DNA from: Gammaproteobacteria bacterium | GTDB lineage: Bacteria; Pseudomonadota; Gammaproteobacteria; Ga0077536 | DNA length: 51,219 bases | Assembly: GCA_016191285.1 (NCBI GenBank) | Contig: JACPPA010000050.1 | Location: 1 to 51,219 of the forward strand | Reading direction: 5' to 3' | Shown: one piece after another, positions 26,519-35,451 of the stretch | Layout: the number at the start of each line of letters is the position of its first letter | Numbering within the stretch: the stretch's first letter is position 1 | The notes under the pieces: generated by a model | The model's database searches: none | What the model saw: the letters and a program-made list of their open reading frames with translations, nothing else | What the model was told of the DNA's origin: nothing | Made by a program: the position numbers and the translations under genes

Positions 26519-27169
26519 TCAGATCCCGAGATACCGCTGGACAAGCCGCGCGACCCAGCCTTCAAACTTGAGTGAACCGCTGGTTGCCGCGAGGCACAGG
26601 CATTCGCCGACTGTCGTGACCAGCGGCTGATGCCATGTGTCTTCATCGGCATCTTCGAGTGCACCTACCCCAAAGACCTGGTCTCCCACCACGTAGGCCC
26701 CCTGGAGCACCAGCGTGAGTTCGCTACCGCTGTGCGAGTGTCGCGGCAGCACCGCGCCGGGACGCGCGCGCAACAACCACAAACGGTCGTTGTCATCGTG
26801 GCGCAGCTTGGCGATGGAAACGCCACCAGCGCCACCACGCCAACGCAGCGCATCGAGGCTGATCCGTAGATAACTGCTGACAAGGCCCGTCAGGTCGAGT
26901 GCTCCTGGCAATTGCGAACCCGCACGCCAGACCTCCAGTTCCGGCGATTTAGCCGTGGAGTTGACGATGTCGTCAGCGGTCAGGATTGTCGCCATCTCGG
27001 CGCCTGCCATCATGAATTCAGCGCCCACGTGTTCGGCAAGCCTGAGGTCTTCCTTACACACCCGGCAACCCAGCAAATGGCTCGCGATCACGATCTCGAA
27101 CGCCGGCGACAAATGGCCACACGCATAGTCCATGAGCCAACCGCTGCCCGGATGATGCTGCGGGGTCAT
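26519..27169 (-). CDS. chrR: ChrR-family anti-sigma factor (zinc ZAS domain plus cupin)
   Basis: A 216-residue anti-sigma factor. The N-terminal zinc site is the early His and SHLLGCRVCKED (His-x3-Cys-x2-Cys) near residues 30-40. The C-terminal cupin-like domain has LRARPGAVLPRHSHSGSELT and DTWHQPLV, the latter supplying metal ligands. In Rhodobacter sphaeroides ChrR releases the sigma factor on singlet-oxygen stress. It overlaps the sigma factor gene by 4 bp, so the two are made together. Confidence 0.88.
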   Translation of the reverse strand: MTPQHHPGSGWLMDYACGHLSPAFEIVIASHLLGCRVCKEDLRLAEHVGAEFMMAGAEMATILTADDIVNSTAKSPELEVWRAGSQLPGALDLTGLVSSYLRISLDALRWRGGAGGVSIAKLRHDDNDRLWLLRARPGAVLPRHSHSGSELTLVLQGAYVVGDQVFGVGALEDADEDTWHQPLVTTVGECLCLAATSGSLKFEGWVARLVQRYLGI

Positions 27170-27798
27170 GCGCTCTCCTTAATGAGCTGCTTCAGCCGTT
27201 CAAAGGCAAGCCGCGCGCGGGATTTGATGGTACCGAGCGGTACGCGCTGTTCCCGCGCTATTTCGCGTTGGGATTTGCCCTCGACATAGCATCGCAGCAC
27301 GACTTCCTGTTGTTCCCGGGGCAGCTGTGCAAGGACTCGGGCGATTCTGCCGCCTAAGGCCTGCGCGAGCAGATCGGGTTCATCCGGGTGCGCTCCACGC
27401 GTTGCTTCGACATAGACCCCGGTCAGGCGCAGATCGCGGCGCGCCGCGCGTTCAAGATCGATCACGCGATTTCTGACCAGCGTGAAGATCCAGGTGCGCG
27501 CCGACGCGAGCGCCGGGTCGAATTGTGCGGCTTTACGCCACACCACCAGCCATACATCCTGCAACGCGTTCTCGGCGTCGGCGGGCGCAATGCCGCCGCG
27601 CCGCAGGTAGCTATGGATACGCGGCGATAGGCGCTCGAAAAGACGTCGAAAGGCGTGCGGATCGGCGGCACTTTTGACCCGCAGCAACCACGCATTCTCC
27701 TCGCTGCGTTCAGCCACACTGACGTCGGCGGGCAATGGAAAGCGCACCACCGAAGAGGCGTCATCCGAAGATGGCATATCGGGCATGCGGACGATCAT
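27166..27798 (-). CDS. rpoE: ECF sigma factor, RpoE of the ChrR-controlled group
   Basis: An ECF sigma factor of up to 210 residues. Region 2 contains AFRRLFERLSPRIHSYLRR and AENALQDVWLVVWRKAAQFD; region 4 contains LPREQQEVVLRCYVEGKSQREI with the helix-turn-helix REIAREQRVPLGTIKSRARL. Its start is uncertain: the predicted promoter would place the transcript start next to the ATG at 27798, so either translation is leaderless or it begins at ATG 27786 or 27777. It is paired with chrR and divergent from a lipid operon that carries the same promoter motif. Confidence 0.9.
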   Translation of the reverse strand: MIVRMPDMPSSDDASSVVRFPLPADVSVAERSEENAWLLRVKSAADPHAFRRLFERLSPRIHSYLRRGGIAPADAENALQDVWLVVWRKAAQFDPALASARTWIFTLVRNRVIDLERAARRDLRLTGVYVEATRGAHPDEPDLLAQALGGRIARVLAQLPREQQEVVLRCYVEGKSQREIAREQRVPLGTIKSRARLAFERLKQLIKESA

Positions 27799-27804
27799 GC
27801 TCGG

Positions 27805-27833
27805 TTATACGCTCGACGCCTACCACCGGATCA
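27805..27833 (-). promoter_or_regulatory. ECF (RpoE-type) promoter for rpoE-chrR
   Basis: On the minus strand, TGATCC (complement of 27828-27833) is followed after 18 bp by TATAA (complement of 27805-27809). This agrees with the R. sphaeroides RpoE consensus as I recall it (TGATCC-N18-TAWRW), and implies autoregulation of the sigma factor. Confidence 0.65.
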
Positions 27834-27856
27834 CCGCGCCCACTGAATCGATCCAG

Positions 27857-27885
27857 TGATCCGGTTCTCGGCGGGAGACGTACAA
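27857..27885 (+). promoter_or_regulatory. ECF (RpoE-type) promoter for the lipid operon
   Basis: TGATCC at 27857-27862, then 18 bp, then TACAA at 27881-27885, with one mismatch to the -10 consensus. The first bases of the spacer (GGT) also match the divergent promoter. The start site would fall near 27891, leaving a short leader with CCGGAA before the GTG at 27917. Confidence 0.65.
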
Positions 27886-27916
27886 ACGACATCTTTCGCA
27901 GCTTCCGGAACGTTTA

Positions 27917-29278
27917 GTGCAGGTCCACGGTCCCGAGTCTCCTCCGCAGCGCATCGCCGTCGTCGGTAGTGGCATCGCGGGCCTAAGTGCGGCGTGGCTG
28001 CTGGCCAAGCGCCATCAGGTAACGTTGTTTGAATCGAACCCGACCCTCGGTGGCCACGCCAATACGATCGAGGTCGAAGATCGCGGCCGGCAGCTCCCGA
28101 TCGATACGGGTTTCATTGTGTATAACGCCCTCAACTATCCAAATCTCGTCGCGCTGTTTGCAGCGCTCCGGGTCGCGACCGCGCCCAGCGACATGTCGTT
28201 TGCCGCCTCGCTGCAGAACGGCGCGCTGGAATACTCGGGAACCGATCTTCGTGGCTTGTTCGCGCAGCCCGCCAACCTGCTACGACCACGCTTCTGGCGC
28301 ATGTTGCGCGATCTCCGGCGCTTCTATGCGGAGGCGCCGTCCTATCTGAGTGGGCCCGAGGCACAGCTGTCGATCGGAGAACTGCTGTCGCGGCAACGAT
28401 ATTCGGCGACCTTCGGCGAGGACCATTTGTGGCCGATGGCTAGCGCCATCTGGTCCGCGACCCCGTGCGACATCCGGGACTACCCCGCGCGTTCATTCAT
28501 TGAATTCTTCACCAATCACGGTTTACTGCAACTTTCCAACCGACCGCAGTGGCGTACCGTTCAAGGCGGCGCCCGCGAATACGTCCAGCGACTGCGCGCC
28601 ACCATGCCGGATGCGGCCTGCATCCATCAGGCCGTGTTACGCGTCGATCGCCTGCTCTCGCACGTCGTGCTTCACACCAGGGATGGACTCACGCATTCCT
28701 TCGATCAGGTCGTGATGGCCGTGCACGCCGATCAAGCATTACGCCTGCTAGTCGCCCCGACTGCCGATGAGCGGTGGTGGCTTGGCGCGTTTCGCTACAG
28801 TCGCAACACCGCGTTTCTGCACGAAGACACCCGCTTGATGCCCAGGCGGCGACGCGCCTGGGCCAGTTGGAATTATCTCGATGCCGACACGAGTGCGGTG
28901 ACGTCTCGGCTATGTGTGACCTATTGGATGAATCGCCTGCAAGCGCTCGCAACCGATCGGCAGTTCTTCGTGACCTTGAATCCACTGCACGAGCCTAGAC
29001 CATCGCTGACGCATTACCGGACAGTCTACGAACATCCCCGGTTCGATCAGCGCGCGCTGGCCGCCCAACAAGCGTTGTGGCGTCTGCAAGGCGTCCGCCG
29101 TACCTGGTATTGCGGCAGCTACTTCGGCTACGGATTTCACGAGGACGCGCTACAGGCCGGGCTGCTGGTCGCGGAACGGCTCGGTGGCGTCGCGCGGCCG
29201 TGGCCGCGGCCCATACAATCGAGCCGGGTGCCATGGCCGTCGGATAGCCGGGCTTCGACGTTGGCGGACGCCGCCTAG
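27917..29278 (+). CDS. FAD-dependent oxidoreductase (amine oxidase fold) of the ECF lipid operon
   Basis: A 453-residue flavoprotein. The FAD loop IAVVGSGIAGLSAAWLLA is at residues ~13-30, followed by VTLFESNPTLGGHANTIEVE and PIDTGFIVYN. The C-terminal part has the usual RTWYCGSYFGYGFHEDALQAG FAD-closing segment. It is the family found next to DUF1365 and Cfa-like genes in many proteobacteria, there linked to stress-induced lipid change. The substrate is not known. The start is GTG with CGGAA upstream. It is directly preceded by an RpoE-type promoter and followed 2 bp later by the DUF1365 gene. Confidence 0.87.
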   Translation: MQVHGPESPPQRIAVVGSGIAGLSAAWLLAKRHQVTLFESNPTLGGHANTIEVEDRGRQLPIDTGFIVYNALNYPNLVALFAALRVATAPSDMSFAASLQNGALEYSGTDLRGLFAQPANLLRPRFWRMLRDLRRFYAEAPSYLSGPEAQLSIGELLSRQRYSATFGEDHLWPMASAIWSATPCDIRDYPARSFIEFFTNHGLLQLSNRPQWRTVQGGAREYVQRLRATMPDAACIHQAVLRVDRLLSHVVLHTRDGLTHSFDQVVMAVHADQALRLLVAPTADERWWLGAFRYSRNTAFLHEDTRLMPRRRRAWASWNYLDADTSAVTSRLCVTYWMNRLQALATDRQFFVTLNPLHEPRPSLTHYRTVYEHPRFDQRALAAQQALWRLQGVRRTWYCGSYFGYGFHEDALQAGLLVAERLGGVARPWPRPIQSSRVPWPSDSRASTLADAA

Positions 29279-29280
29279 CC

Positions 29281-30081
29281 GTGTCCTCGGAGTTGCCCGT
29301 GCACAGTGCACCGTTCGCGCCGGAACTCTGTGAGGGCTGGGTGCGTCACCAGCGATTGCGACCGCGCGCGCACACCTTTGCCTATCGCGTGTTTTACCTG
29401 CGCGTCCCGTTATCGCGGCTGAACGAAATCGCCAATCGCTGGTTGAGTCGCGATGGCTTCAATCTGCTCTCTTTCGTGGCGCGCGACTATGGTCCACGCG
29501 ACGCGACAAACCTCGCCACCTGGGTCGATAGCACCCTCGCGCATGCGCGACTACCGGTCTTCGATGGCGAAATCGTGCTGCAGACCTTCCCGCGCGTGCT
29601 CGGTTACGTTTTCAATCCGATCAGCCTGTGGTTCGTACACGATCGGACGCACGCGCTGCGGGCGGTGATCTGCGAAGTCAACAACACCTTCGGTGAGCGT
29701 CACAACTACCTGATCGCACATCCCGATGCACACCCGATCCGCGCGGAAGACTGCCTCACGGCGCGCAAGCTGCTGCACGTCTCGCCGTTCTGCGAAATCA
29801 AAGGGCACTATCGCTTTTGCTTCAGTGAACACGGCGGACAATGGACGACGGCGATCGATTATCACGATGGTCCAGAGGCCGCCGATCGGCTCTTGCTGAC
29901 GTCCATCACCGGCACACCGTACCCGCTCAACGCCACGACGACATTGCGTGCGTTCGTGCGCTATCCGTTTTTCACCTTGAGTGTGATGGCGCGTATTCAC
30001 TGGCAGGCGCTAAGGCTCTGGCTGAAGCGCATGCCCTGGTTCGCCAAACCCCCGCCCCCTGAAATCGAAACGTCTTTCTGA
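29281..30081 (+). CDS. DUF1365 family protein
   Basis: A 266-residue DUF1365 protein. It has the family features: an early GWVRHQRLRPRAHTFAYRVF, LPRVLGYVFNPISLW-type segment (here QTFPRVLGYVFNPISLWFVH), AVICEVNNTFGERHNY and KLLHVSPFCEIKGHYRF, with a hydrophobic stretch near the C-terminus. The family is functionally uncharacterised but almost always sits between an FAD oxidoreductase and a Cfa-like methyltransferase, as here. GTG start right after the previous stop. Confidence 0.88.
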   Translation: MSSELPVHSAPFAPELCEGWVRHQRLRPRAHTFAYRVFYLRVPLSRLNEIANRWLSRDGFNLLSFVARDYGPRDATNLATWVDSTLAHARLPVFDGEIVLQTFPRVLGYVFNPISLWFVHDRTHALRAVICEVNNTFGERHNYLIAHPDAHPIRAEDCLTARKLLHVSPFCEIKGHYRFCFSEHGGQWTTAIDYHDGPEAADRLLLTSITGTPYPLNATTTLRAFVRYPFFTLSVMARIHWQALRLWLKRMPWFAKPPPPEIETSF

Positions 30082-30093
30082 ACGGAGCCCTTG

Positions 30094-31323
30094 ATGTCGC
30101 CCCATGAGTTGACCACGCGTTTAGTCGAAGCCACTCTGCCCGCCGCCGCACACACGTTCTGCGCGTTACTGTCACGTCTTGACACCGGCACCCTTCATTT
30201 CACGACGCCGGACGGCAACGTCATTCACGTTTACGGGAGGCATTCCGGTCCGACTGCCGATCTTTACTTCAAAGACTGGCAAGTCGCGGCGGAGCTGTTG
30301 CGCACCGCCGAGATCGGCCTCGCCGAGTGCTTCAGTGATGGCCGCCTGGAAACCTCGGATCTCACGAGCTTATTGCGCTTCTGCGCGGTGAACGAACGCG
30401 CGCTCGCGGAGTACTTCCATGCGCGACCGCTGGCCACGGCCTGGTTGTGGCTAAAACACCTATGGCGCACCAACACACGGCGCCAGGCGCGCCGGAATAT
30501 TCAGGCGCATTACGATTTGTCGAATGATTTCTACGCCCTATGGCTGGACTCGACGATGACCTATTCGAGCGGCTTGTTCGAATGGAATGCCGAGGGCAAG
30601 GCGAGCGGGGATCTCGTGGCCGCCCAGATCGCCAAATACGAGCGCATCCTCCTTGAGCTTGCTCCCCAACGCGGTGCGCATATCCTCGAAATCGGCTGCG
30701 GCTGGGGCGGGTTCGCGGAGTATGCCGCACGTACCCGCGGCGTGCGCGTCACGGGCATAACGTTGTCACCGGCTCAGCTCGAATTCGCGCGGCGACGAAT
30801 CGCGCGCGCGCGACTCGAGGCCGAGATCGATTTCAAACTAATTGACTATCGCGATGTCGCCGGCGAGTTCGATTTTATCGTCTCCATCGAGATGTTCGAA
30901 TCGGTCGGCGAACGCTACTGGCAGACCTACTTCGAGACGCTTCGCGCGCATCTCCGGCAGGGTGGCCGCGCCGTGATCCAAACTATCACGATCGACGAGC
31001 ACGTATTCGCGCGTTATCGCCGCGGCAGTGATTTCATACGCGAGTACATTTTTCCAGGGGGAATGCTTGCGCCAATTTCACGGATCATCCGCGATGCCGA
31101 ACGCGCCGGCTTACACACTGGTGCGCCTTTCCGATTCGGTCGCGATTATGCGCATACGCTGATGTGCTGGCATCAGCGTGTAACGCAGGCCGCGTCAGAG
31201 ATTGATGCATTGGGTTTCGATGCACGGTTCCGCCGGCTGTGGCAATTCTATTTGAACTATTGCGAAGTCGGATTTCGGAGTGATCGCACCGATGTGCTCC
31301 AACTCACCCTGTGTCACGCGTAG
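30094..31323 (+). CDS. Cyclopropane-fatty-acyl-phospholipid synthase-family methyltransferase
   Basis: A 409-residue SAM-dependent methyltransferase that acts on unsaturated acyl chains of phospholipids. Motifs in order: YDLSNDFYALWLDSTMTYSS (acyl-binding region), the SAM loop ILEIGCGWGGFAEYAA, GITLSPAQLEFARRRI, IVSIEMFESVGERYW, and EYIFPGGMLAPISRI. Product may be a cyclopropane, a methyl branch or a methylated precursor of a furan fatty acid, as linked to the RpoE-ChrR regulon in R. sphaeroides. The ATG at 30094 follows CGGAG. Shares the ECF-controlled operon. Confidence 0.9.
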   Translation: MSPHELTTRLVEATLPAAAHTFCALLSRLDTGTLHFTTPDGNVIHVYGRHSGPTADLYFKDWQVAAELLRTAEIGLAECFSDGRLETSDLTSLLRFCAVNERALAEYFHARPLATAWLWLKHLWRTNTRRQARRNIQAHYDLSNDFYALWLDSTMTYSSGLFEWNAEGKASGDLVAAQIAKYERILLELAPQRGAHILEIGCGWGGFAEYAARTRGVRVTGITLSPAQLEFARRRIARARLEAEIDFKLIDYRDVAGEFDFIVSIEMFESVGERYWQTYFETLRAHLRQGGRAVIQTITIDEHVFARYRRGSDFIREYIFPGGMLAPISRIIRDAERAGLHTGAPFRFGRDYAHTLMCWHQRVTQAASEIDALGFDARFRRLWQFYLNYCEVGFRSDRTDVLQLTLCHA

Positions 31324-31389
31324 CCGAGTAACACGCGGATTGCCGATCATGGAACACAACGCCGCCTGTGCTTTGCGCTATTTGTCGTG

Positions 31390-32169
31390 ATGTCGCTTAA
31401 CGCACCGATCCGCGACTGGACCACACAACGGGTCTGGATCATTGGCGCTTCCAGCGGCATCGGTGCAAGCCTCGCGCGGGCGCTAAGCCAACGCGGCGCG
31501 GCGGTGGCGTTATCCGCGCGCAGAGCAGATGCCCTGCAAACTGTTGCGTCCGACCTACCAGGCGAACGACATCTGATCCTGCCGCTCGACATCACGGCGC
31601 CGGCAACCGTGTCCGATGCGCAAGACCGTTTGTGGGCCGCGTGGGGCGGCTACGATCTGGTGGTGGTCATGGCCGGGAATTACGTACCGATGGACGCTTG
31701 GAACTTTCAATGCGTTCAGGCCAATGCCCTGCTCGCGGTCAATTTACACGGCCCTTTAATCGTTCTGGAATACGTCCTGCCGCGGCTACGTCGGCAAGGT
31801 CATGGTGGGCTTGCGTTCGTCTCCAGCGCGGCGGGTTATCGCGGGTTGCCGAAAAGTCTCATCTATGGTCCGAGCAAGGCGGCTGTGATCAATCTCGCTG
31901 AATCCCTGTACTTCGATCTGCACCCGCTTGGACTCGCCGTGTATCTCGTCAATCCCGGTTTCGTGCGGACGCCACTCACCGCGCGGAACCCGTTCAAAAT
32001 GCCGGCATTGATTACCGCCGAGGAAGCCGCGGAGGAAATCGTCCGCGGTTTCTCGCGTGGTGATTTTGAAATTCACTTCCCGCGCCGTTTCACCGGTCTG
32101 CTGAAGCTGTTGCGAATGCTTCCCTACCGCTGGTACTTCCCGCTGGTGAAGCGAATAACCAAATCATGA
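31390..32169 (+). CDS. SDR family oxidoreductase, end of the ECF lipid operon
   Basis: A 259-residue short-chain dehydrogenase. The cofactor loop is WIIGASSGIGASLARAL; VVMAGNYVPMD replaces the usual NNAG; the catalytic Ser is in AFVSSAAGYRG and the YxxxK dyad is YGPSK. The C-terminal ~40 residues are basic and hydrophobic (RFTGLLKLLRMLPYRWYFPLVK), suggesting membrane contact, which suits a lipid substrate. It follows the Cfa-like gene by 66 bp in the same direction. Confidence 0.85.
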   Translation: MSLNAPIRDWTTQRVWIIGASSGIGASLARALSQRGAAVALSARRADALQTVASDLPGERHLILPLDITAPATVSDAQDRLWAAWGGYDLVVVMAGNYVPMDAWNFQCVQANALLAVNLHGPLIVLEYVLPRLRRQGHGGLAFVSSAAGYRGLPKSLIYGPSKAAVINLAESLYFDLHPLGLAVYLVNPGFVRTPLTARNPFKMPALITAEEAAEEIVRGFSRGDFEIHFPRRFTGLLKLLRMLPYRWYFPLVKRITKS

Positions 32170-32184
32170 AAGGGCGCGACCGCT

Positions 32185-33825
32185 CTACTTCTTCAGCTTC
32201 GCCTTCTCCATCTCGCGCAATTCACGCCGCATGATCTTGCCGGTGGTGGTCATCGGCAAGGCGTCGACAAATTCAATCAAGCGCGGCACTTCGTGTTTGG
32301 CCAGGCGGCTGCGCACCGACTCCTTTAGTTCCTCGGCCAAAGCCTCGGTCGGCGTGACGCCGGGGCTCGCAATGACAAAAGCCTTGATGACTTCGGTACG
32401 CACCGGATCGGGTATGCCGATCACGGCCGCCATGCGCACCGCCGGATGCTTGATCAAGGCATCTTCGATTTCGCTCGGTCCGATGCGGTAGCCGGAACTG
32501 GTAATCACATCGTCGGCGCGGCCGTGAAACCAGAAATAACCGTCTTCATCCATATGCCCGGTGTCGCCGGTGATCAACCAATCGTTGATGAACTTATCGC
32601 GGGTGGCCTCCGGTTTGTTCAGGTATTCCGTGAGCATCACCGGGTGCGGTCTTTGACACGCGATGTGTCCGGTTTCACCGGGCGGAAGCACCTTACCGGT
32701 GTCGTCGATGATGGCGACCACTGAACCTGGCGTCGGACGTCCGAGCGAACCCGGCTTAATCGGCATGACCTTGCCATTGTTGCCGAGGATGACATTGCAC
32801 TCGGTCTGACCGAAACCCTCGTTCACGCTCAGTTTCAATTCACGCAGCGCCCACTCGTAGAGTTCTTTGCCGACAGCTTCGCCACCGGACAGCGCCGCCC
32901 GCAATTTCAATTTGTAGCGCGACAGCGGATCGGGCACGCCGCGCATGAGTTTCAACATGGTGGGCGTCAGCAGCGCCAACGTCACATTATGCTGATCGAG
33001 GATCCGATAGGCCTCTTCGGGTTCGAAACCTTTCATCGCGGTGGCGACCACGGTGCAGCCGTGGAACCAGCCCGGGAATAGCACGTCCATCAAACCGGCC
33101 ATCCAGGCCCAATCCGCCGGCGACCACAGGATGTCGTTGGCTTGCGGGAAAAAATCGTAAATAAACTCCAAGCTCGGCATATGCCCAAGCATCATGCGGT
33201 GCGGCTGCACCGAGCCTTTGGGCATGCCCGTGGTGCCGGAGGTATAACTAATCCAGGCGATATCTTCGGCTTTGGTCCGCACATTGGTGAATGTCGCGGG
33301 CGCGGACTCAATCGTTCGCCAGAAATTCTTAGCGCCGGTCGGCTCGCCGTCGATCACGAACACGTGTTCAAGTTTCGGCGCCTGACTCCGGGCTTCCATG
33401 ACCTTGGGATAGTTCGCACTATCCGTGATGAGGACGCGCGCGTTGCTATCGTTCAAGCGGTAGATCAGCGCATCCGCGCCGAATAGCACGGAGGTCGGGC
33501 ACGACACCAGACCCGCTTTCCAACACGCCACATGGGTAATCGCGCACTCCGGGTCTTGCGCCAATAACACCGTGACGCGGTCGCCGCGTTGTAATCCCAG
33601 GCTCAGTAATGTGTTGGCCCATTGATTCGCGAATTTTTGAATTTTCTGGAAAGTGTAGCGATGAACCTGTTTGGCCTTGTCTTCGTAAATCAGCGCCAAG
33701 CGTGCCGGGTCGCCGGCCCAGCGGTCGCACACATCGTCAGCGATGTTGTAGTCGGTCGGAATATTCCACTTGAAGTTCTTGCAGATTTCGTCGTAGGTCG
33801 CGCCGCGTTGGAGTAGATTGGTCAT
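32185..33825 (-). CDS. Acyl-CoA synthetase (AMP-forming)
   Basis: A 546-residue ANL-superfamily ligase that activates a carboxylic acid with ATP and CoA. Motifs: ISYTSGTTGMPKGSVQPH (P-loop), GGEAVGKEL, NEGFGQTECN, GDTGHMDEDGYFWFHGRADD, and the C-terminal catalytic Lys in PMTTTGKIMRREL. It belongs to the acetyl-/medium-chain type; substrate not determined. It is convergent with the ECF lipid operon (16 bp apart) and divergent from the next SDR gene. Confidence 0.88.
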   Translation of the reverse strand: MTNLLQRGATYDEICKNFKWNIPTDYNIADDVCDRWAGDPARLALIYEDKAKQVHRYTFQKIQKFANQWANTLLSLGLQRGDRVTVLLAQDPECAITHVACWKAGLVSCPTSVLFGADALIYRLNDSNARVLITDSANYPKVMEARSQAPKLEHVFVIDGEPTGAKNFWRTIESAPATFTNVRTKAEDIAWISYTSGTTGMPKGSVQPHRMMLGHMPSLEFIYDFFPQANDILWSPADWAWMAGLMDVLFPGWFHGCTVVATAMKGFEPEEAYRILDQHNVTLALLTPTMLKLMRGVPDPLSRYKLKLRAALSGGEAVGKELYEWALRELKLSVNEGFGQTECNVILGNNGKVMPIKPGSLGRPTPGSVVAIIDDTGKVLPPGETGHIACQRPHPVMLTEYLNKPEATRDKFINDWLITGDTGHMDEDGYFWFHGRADDVITSSGYRIGPSEIEDALIKHPAVRMAAVIGIPDPVRTEVIKAFVIASPGVTPTEALAEELKESVRSRLAKHEVPRLIEFVDALPMTTTGKIMRRELREMEKAKLKK

Positions 33826-33996
33826 GGGGATCCCCCTCGGATTCGGTCGTAATTAAGCTCGTCCTTCATACCCGATCAGCCTAGGTCGAATCAACCGTGA
33901 GTGTGCACCGGCGAATCGAAGCCGCATTAGCCTAATCGCCTTGCCCGGCTGTTAGAATGCCGAGCCGACCTCACTACAACGCGTAAGGAGAATCCT

Positions 33997-34761
33997 GTGG
34001 CTGGTAAGCTCAATGGCAAAGTCATCATTATCACGGGTGGCAGCACCGGCATCGGCCGGGCCACCGCGCTCAGGTGCGCCGCCGATGGCGCCAAAGTCGT
34101 CGTCGCAGACGTCAATACGACGGACGCCCAGGCAACCGTCGACTTGCTGGTCAAAGCCGGCGGCACCGGCAAGTTCATCAAAACCAATGTCGCGAGCGCC
34201 TCCGAGGTGCAGGCCCTCGTTGCCGGCACGGTCGCGGCTTATGGACGCCTGGACGGGGCCTTTAATAACGCCGGGATTGAAGGCGACTTCTGCAATATCA
34301 CGAAAATGACCGAAGACAGCTTCGACCGCACCATCGCGGTCAATCTCAAAGGTGTTTGGCTGTGCGTTAAATATCAAATCGAGCAGATGCTGAGTCAGGG
34401 TAGCGGCGGGTCGATCGTCAGCACTGCTTCGGTTGCTGGGATCGTCGGCGCGCGCGGCGCCACCGCCTACTGCGCGTCCAAACACGGGGTGGTGGGCCTT
34501 ACCAAAAGCGCCGCACTTGAATTCGCGCGCAAGCGCATTCGGGTTAACGCAGTCTGCCCGGGCGTGATCAAAACGCCGATGGTCGATCGTCTGATGCAGG
34601 CCACCGGTCTTGGCGAGTCGGGGTTTGTCGCGCAAGAGCCGATGGACCGCCTGGGCGAACCTCGTGAGATCGCGGACGCGGTGGCGTGGTTGCTGTCGGA
34701 TGAAGCGTCGTTCGTCACCGGCGTCGCGTTGCCGGTCGATGGTGGGTTTTCGGCGGTCTAG
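33997..34761 (+). CDS. SDR family oxidoreductase (classical)
   Basis: A 254-residue short-chain dehydrogenase with every classical motif: TGGSTGIGRATAL, VVVADVNTTD (Asp here favours NAD), NNAG, the Ser in STASVAG, YCASK, and RVNAVCPGVIKTPMV. Ends PVDGGFSAV. GTG start with a strong TAAGGAG upstream. Substrate unknown. It stands alone, divergent from the acyl-CoA synthetase. Confidence 0.9.
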   Translation: MAGKLNGKVIIITGGSTGIGRATALRCAADGAKVVVADVNTTDAQATVDLLVKAGGTGKFIKTNVASASEVQALVAGTVAAYGRLDGAFNNAGIEGDFCNITKMTEDSFDRTIAVNLKGVWLCVKYQIEQMLSQGSGGSIVSTASVAGIVGARGATAYCASKHGVVGLTKSAALEFARKRIRVNAVCPGVIKTPMVDRLMQATGLGESGFVAQEPMDRLGEPREIADAVAWLLSDEASFVTGVALPVDGGFSAV

Positions 34762-34802
34762 GGTTGTTCCACAATGGACTTTAATAAATCGGCGCGTTTC
34801 TG

Positions 34803-34869
34803 TTGTGGGAGCGGCTTTAGCCGCGAATGGGATTTTTTTGAGGATTCGCCGCTAAAGCGGCTCCCACAA
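34803..34869. repeat. REP-like palindrome GGGAGCGGCTTTAGCCGC, copy 2
   Basis: Nearly perfect hairpin: TTGTGGGAGCGGCTTTAGCC on one side and its inverse (GCTAAAGCGGCTCCCACAA) on the other, with a short T-rich loop. It lies 41 bp after the SDR stop codon and may end its transcript. Same family as copies at 13608 and 42361. Confidence 0.75.
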
Positions 34870-34966
34870 TGTGTTGCCAGTACTAAACATATTCACATCG
34901 ATGGTGAATCATTGGACTTTGGTCGCCCATGCGATCCATGACTCTTCGTGCGGACTCCCAAACCTC

Positions 34967-35070
34967 GTCATGCCGGAAACCGCCGCCCGGTGATCCGGAA
35001 TCCAGGCGATGTCTCCAAAGCCCCCTGGCTTCCGGATCTTCGCCGCGCGCGCGGCGGCGTCCGCAATGAC
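34967..35070. repeat. REP-like palindrome, GTCATGCCGG type
   Basis: Begins GTCATGCCGG and ends GCAATGAC; inside, GATCCGGAATCCAGG and CCTGGCTTCCGGATC pair with one mismatch. It is part of the 690-bp gene-free stretch 34762-35451, which holds three different repeat types and no recognised gene. Confidence 0.6.
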
Positions 35071-35130
35071 AACGGTTAGGCTCAGGCATCCCGCGATTTC
35101 CTGCATCATTTCCGATGGGATTCTGTTTAG

Positions 35131-35355
35131 GGAATCTCTGCAAAAGGCAGAGATTCCTGCGGCACAGGGAGGTGCCGCCATTTTCAATGGTCGAAGACCG
35201 TTGAAAATGAAGGAAAACAAAAATGACACTTTTTGTTTTCCTTACTCTGACAAAATCGCCCGGCGCGATTTTGAACGCACCTCGTGCGGCCCGCTAGGGC
35301 GAGCCTCAGGATGAGGCGAGTAATAGTCCAGGAGGGACTTATTCAGAGGTTCCTT
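35131..35355 (-). repeat. Multi-hairpin interspersed element, copy 1 (with insertion)
   Basis: Read on the minus strand it starts AAGGAACCTCTGAATAAGTC and carries consecutive hairpins: 35212-35241 (12-bp stem), a CATTTTCAACGGT hairpin, GCGGCAC/GTGCCGC, and a perfect 11-bp stem at 35131-35157. Compared with copy 2 (46306-46472) the first hairpin is interrupted by about 80 bp that hold further hairpins, including a perfect 9-bp CAAAATCGC stem. Confidence 0.7.
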
Positions 35356-35451
35356 AGTTCGTCTCTTCCAAAATCACGCTCGCACGTGCTGTTCGAAACA
35401 ATCAACCGCCGAGACTTACAAGCCGTTGACGAACGTTAATTTAGTCAGACG

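Noticed and set aside
33952-34635. 227-residue minus-strand ORF over the SDR gene
   Set aside because: Mirror frame of the SDR coding sequence; the SDR has a strong ribosome binding site and all motifs.
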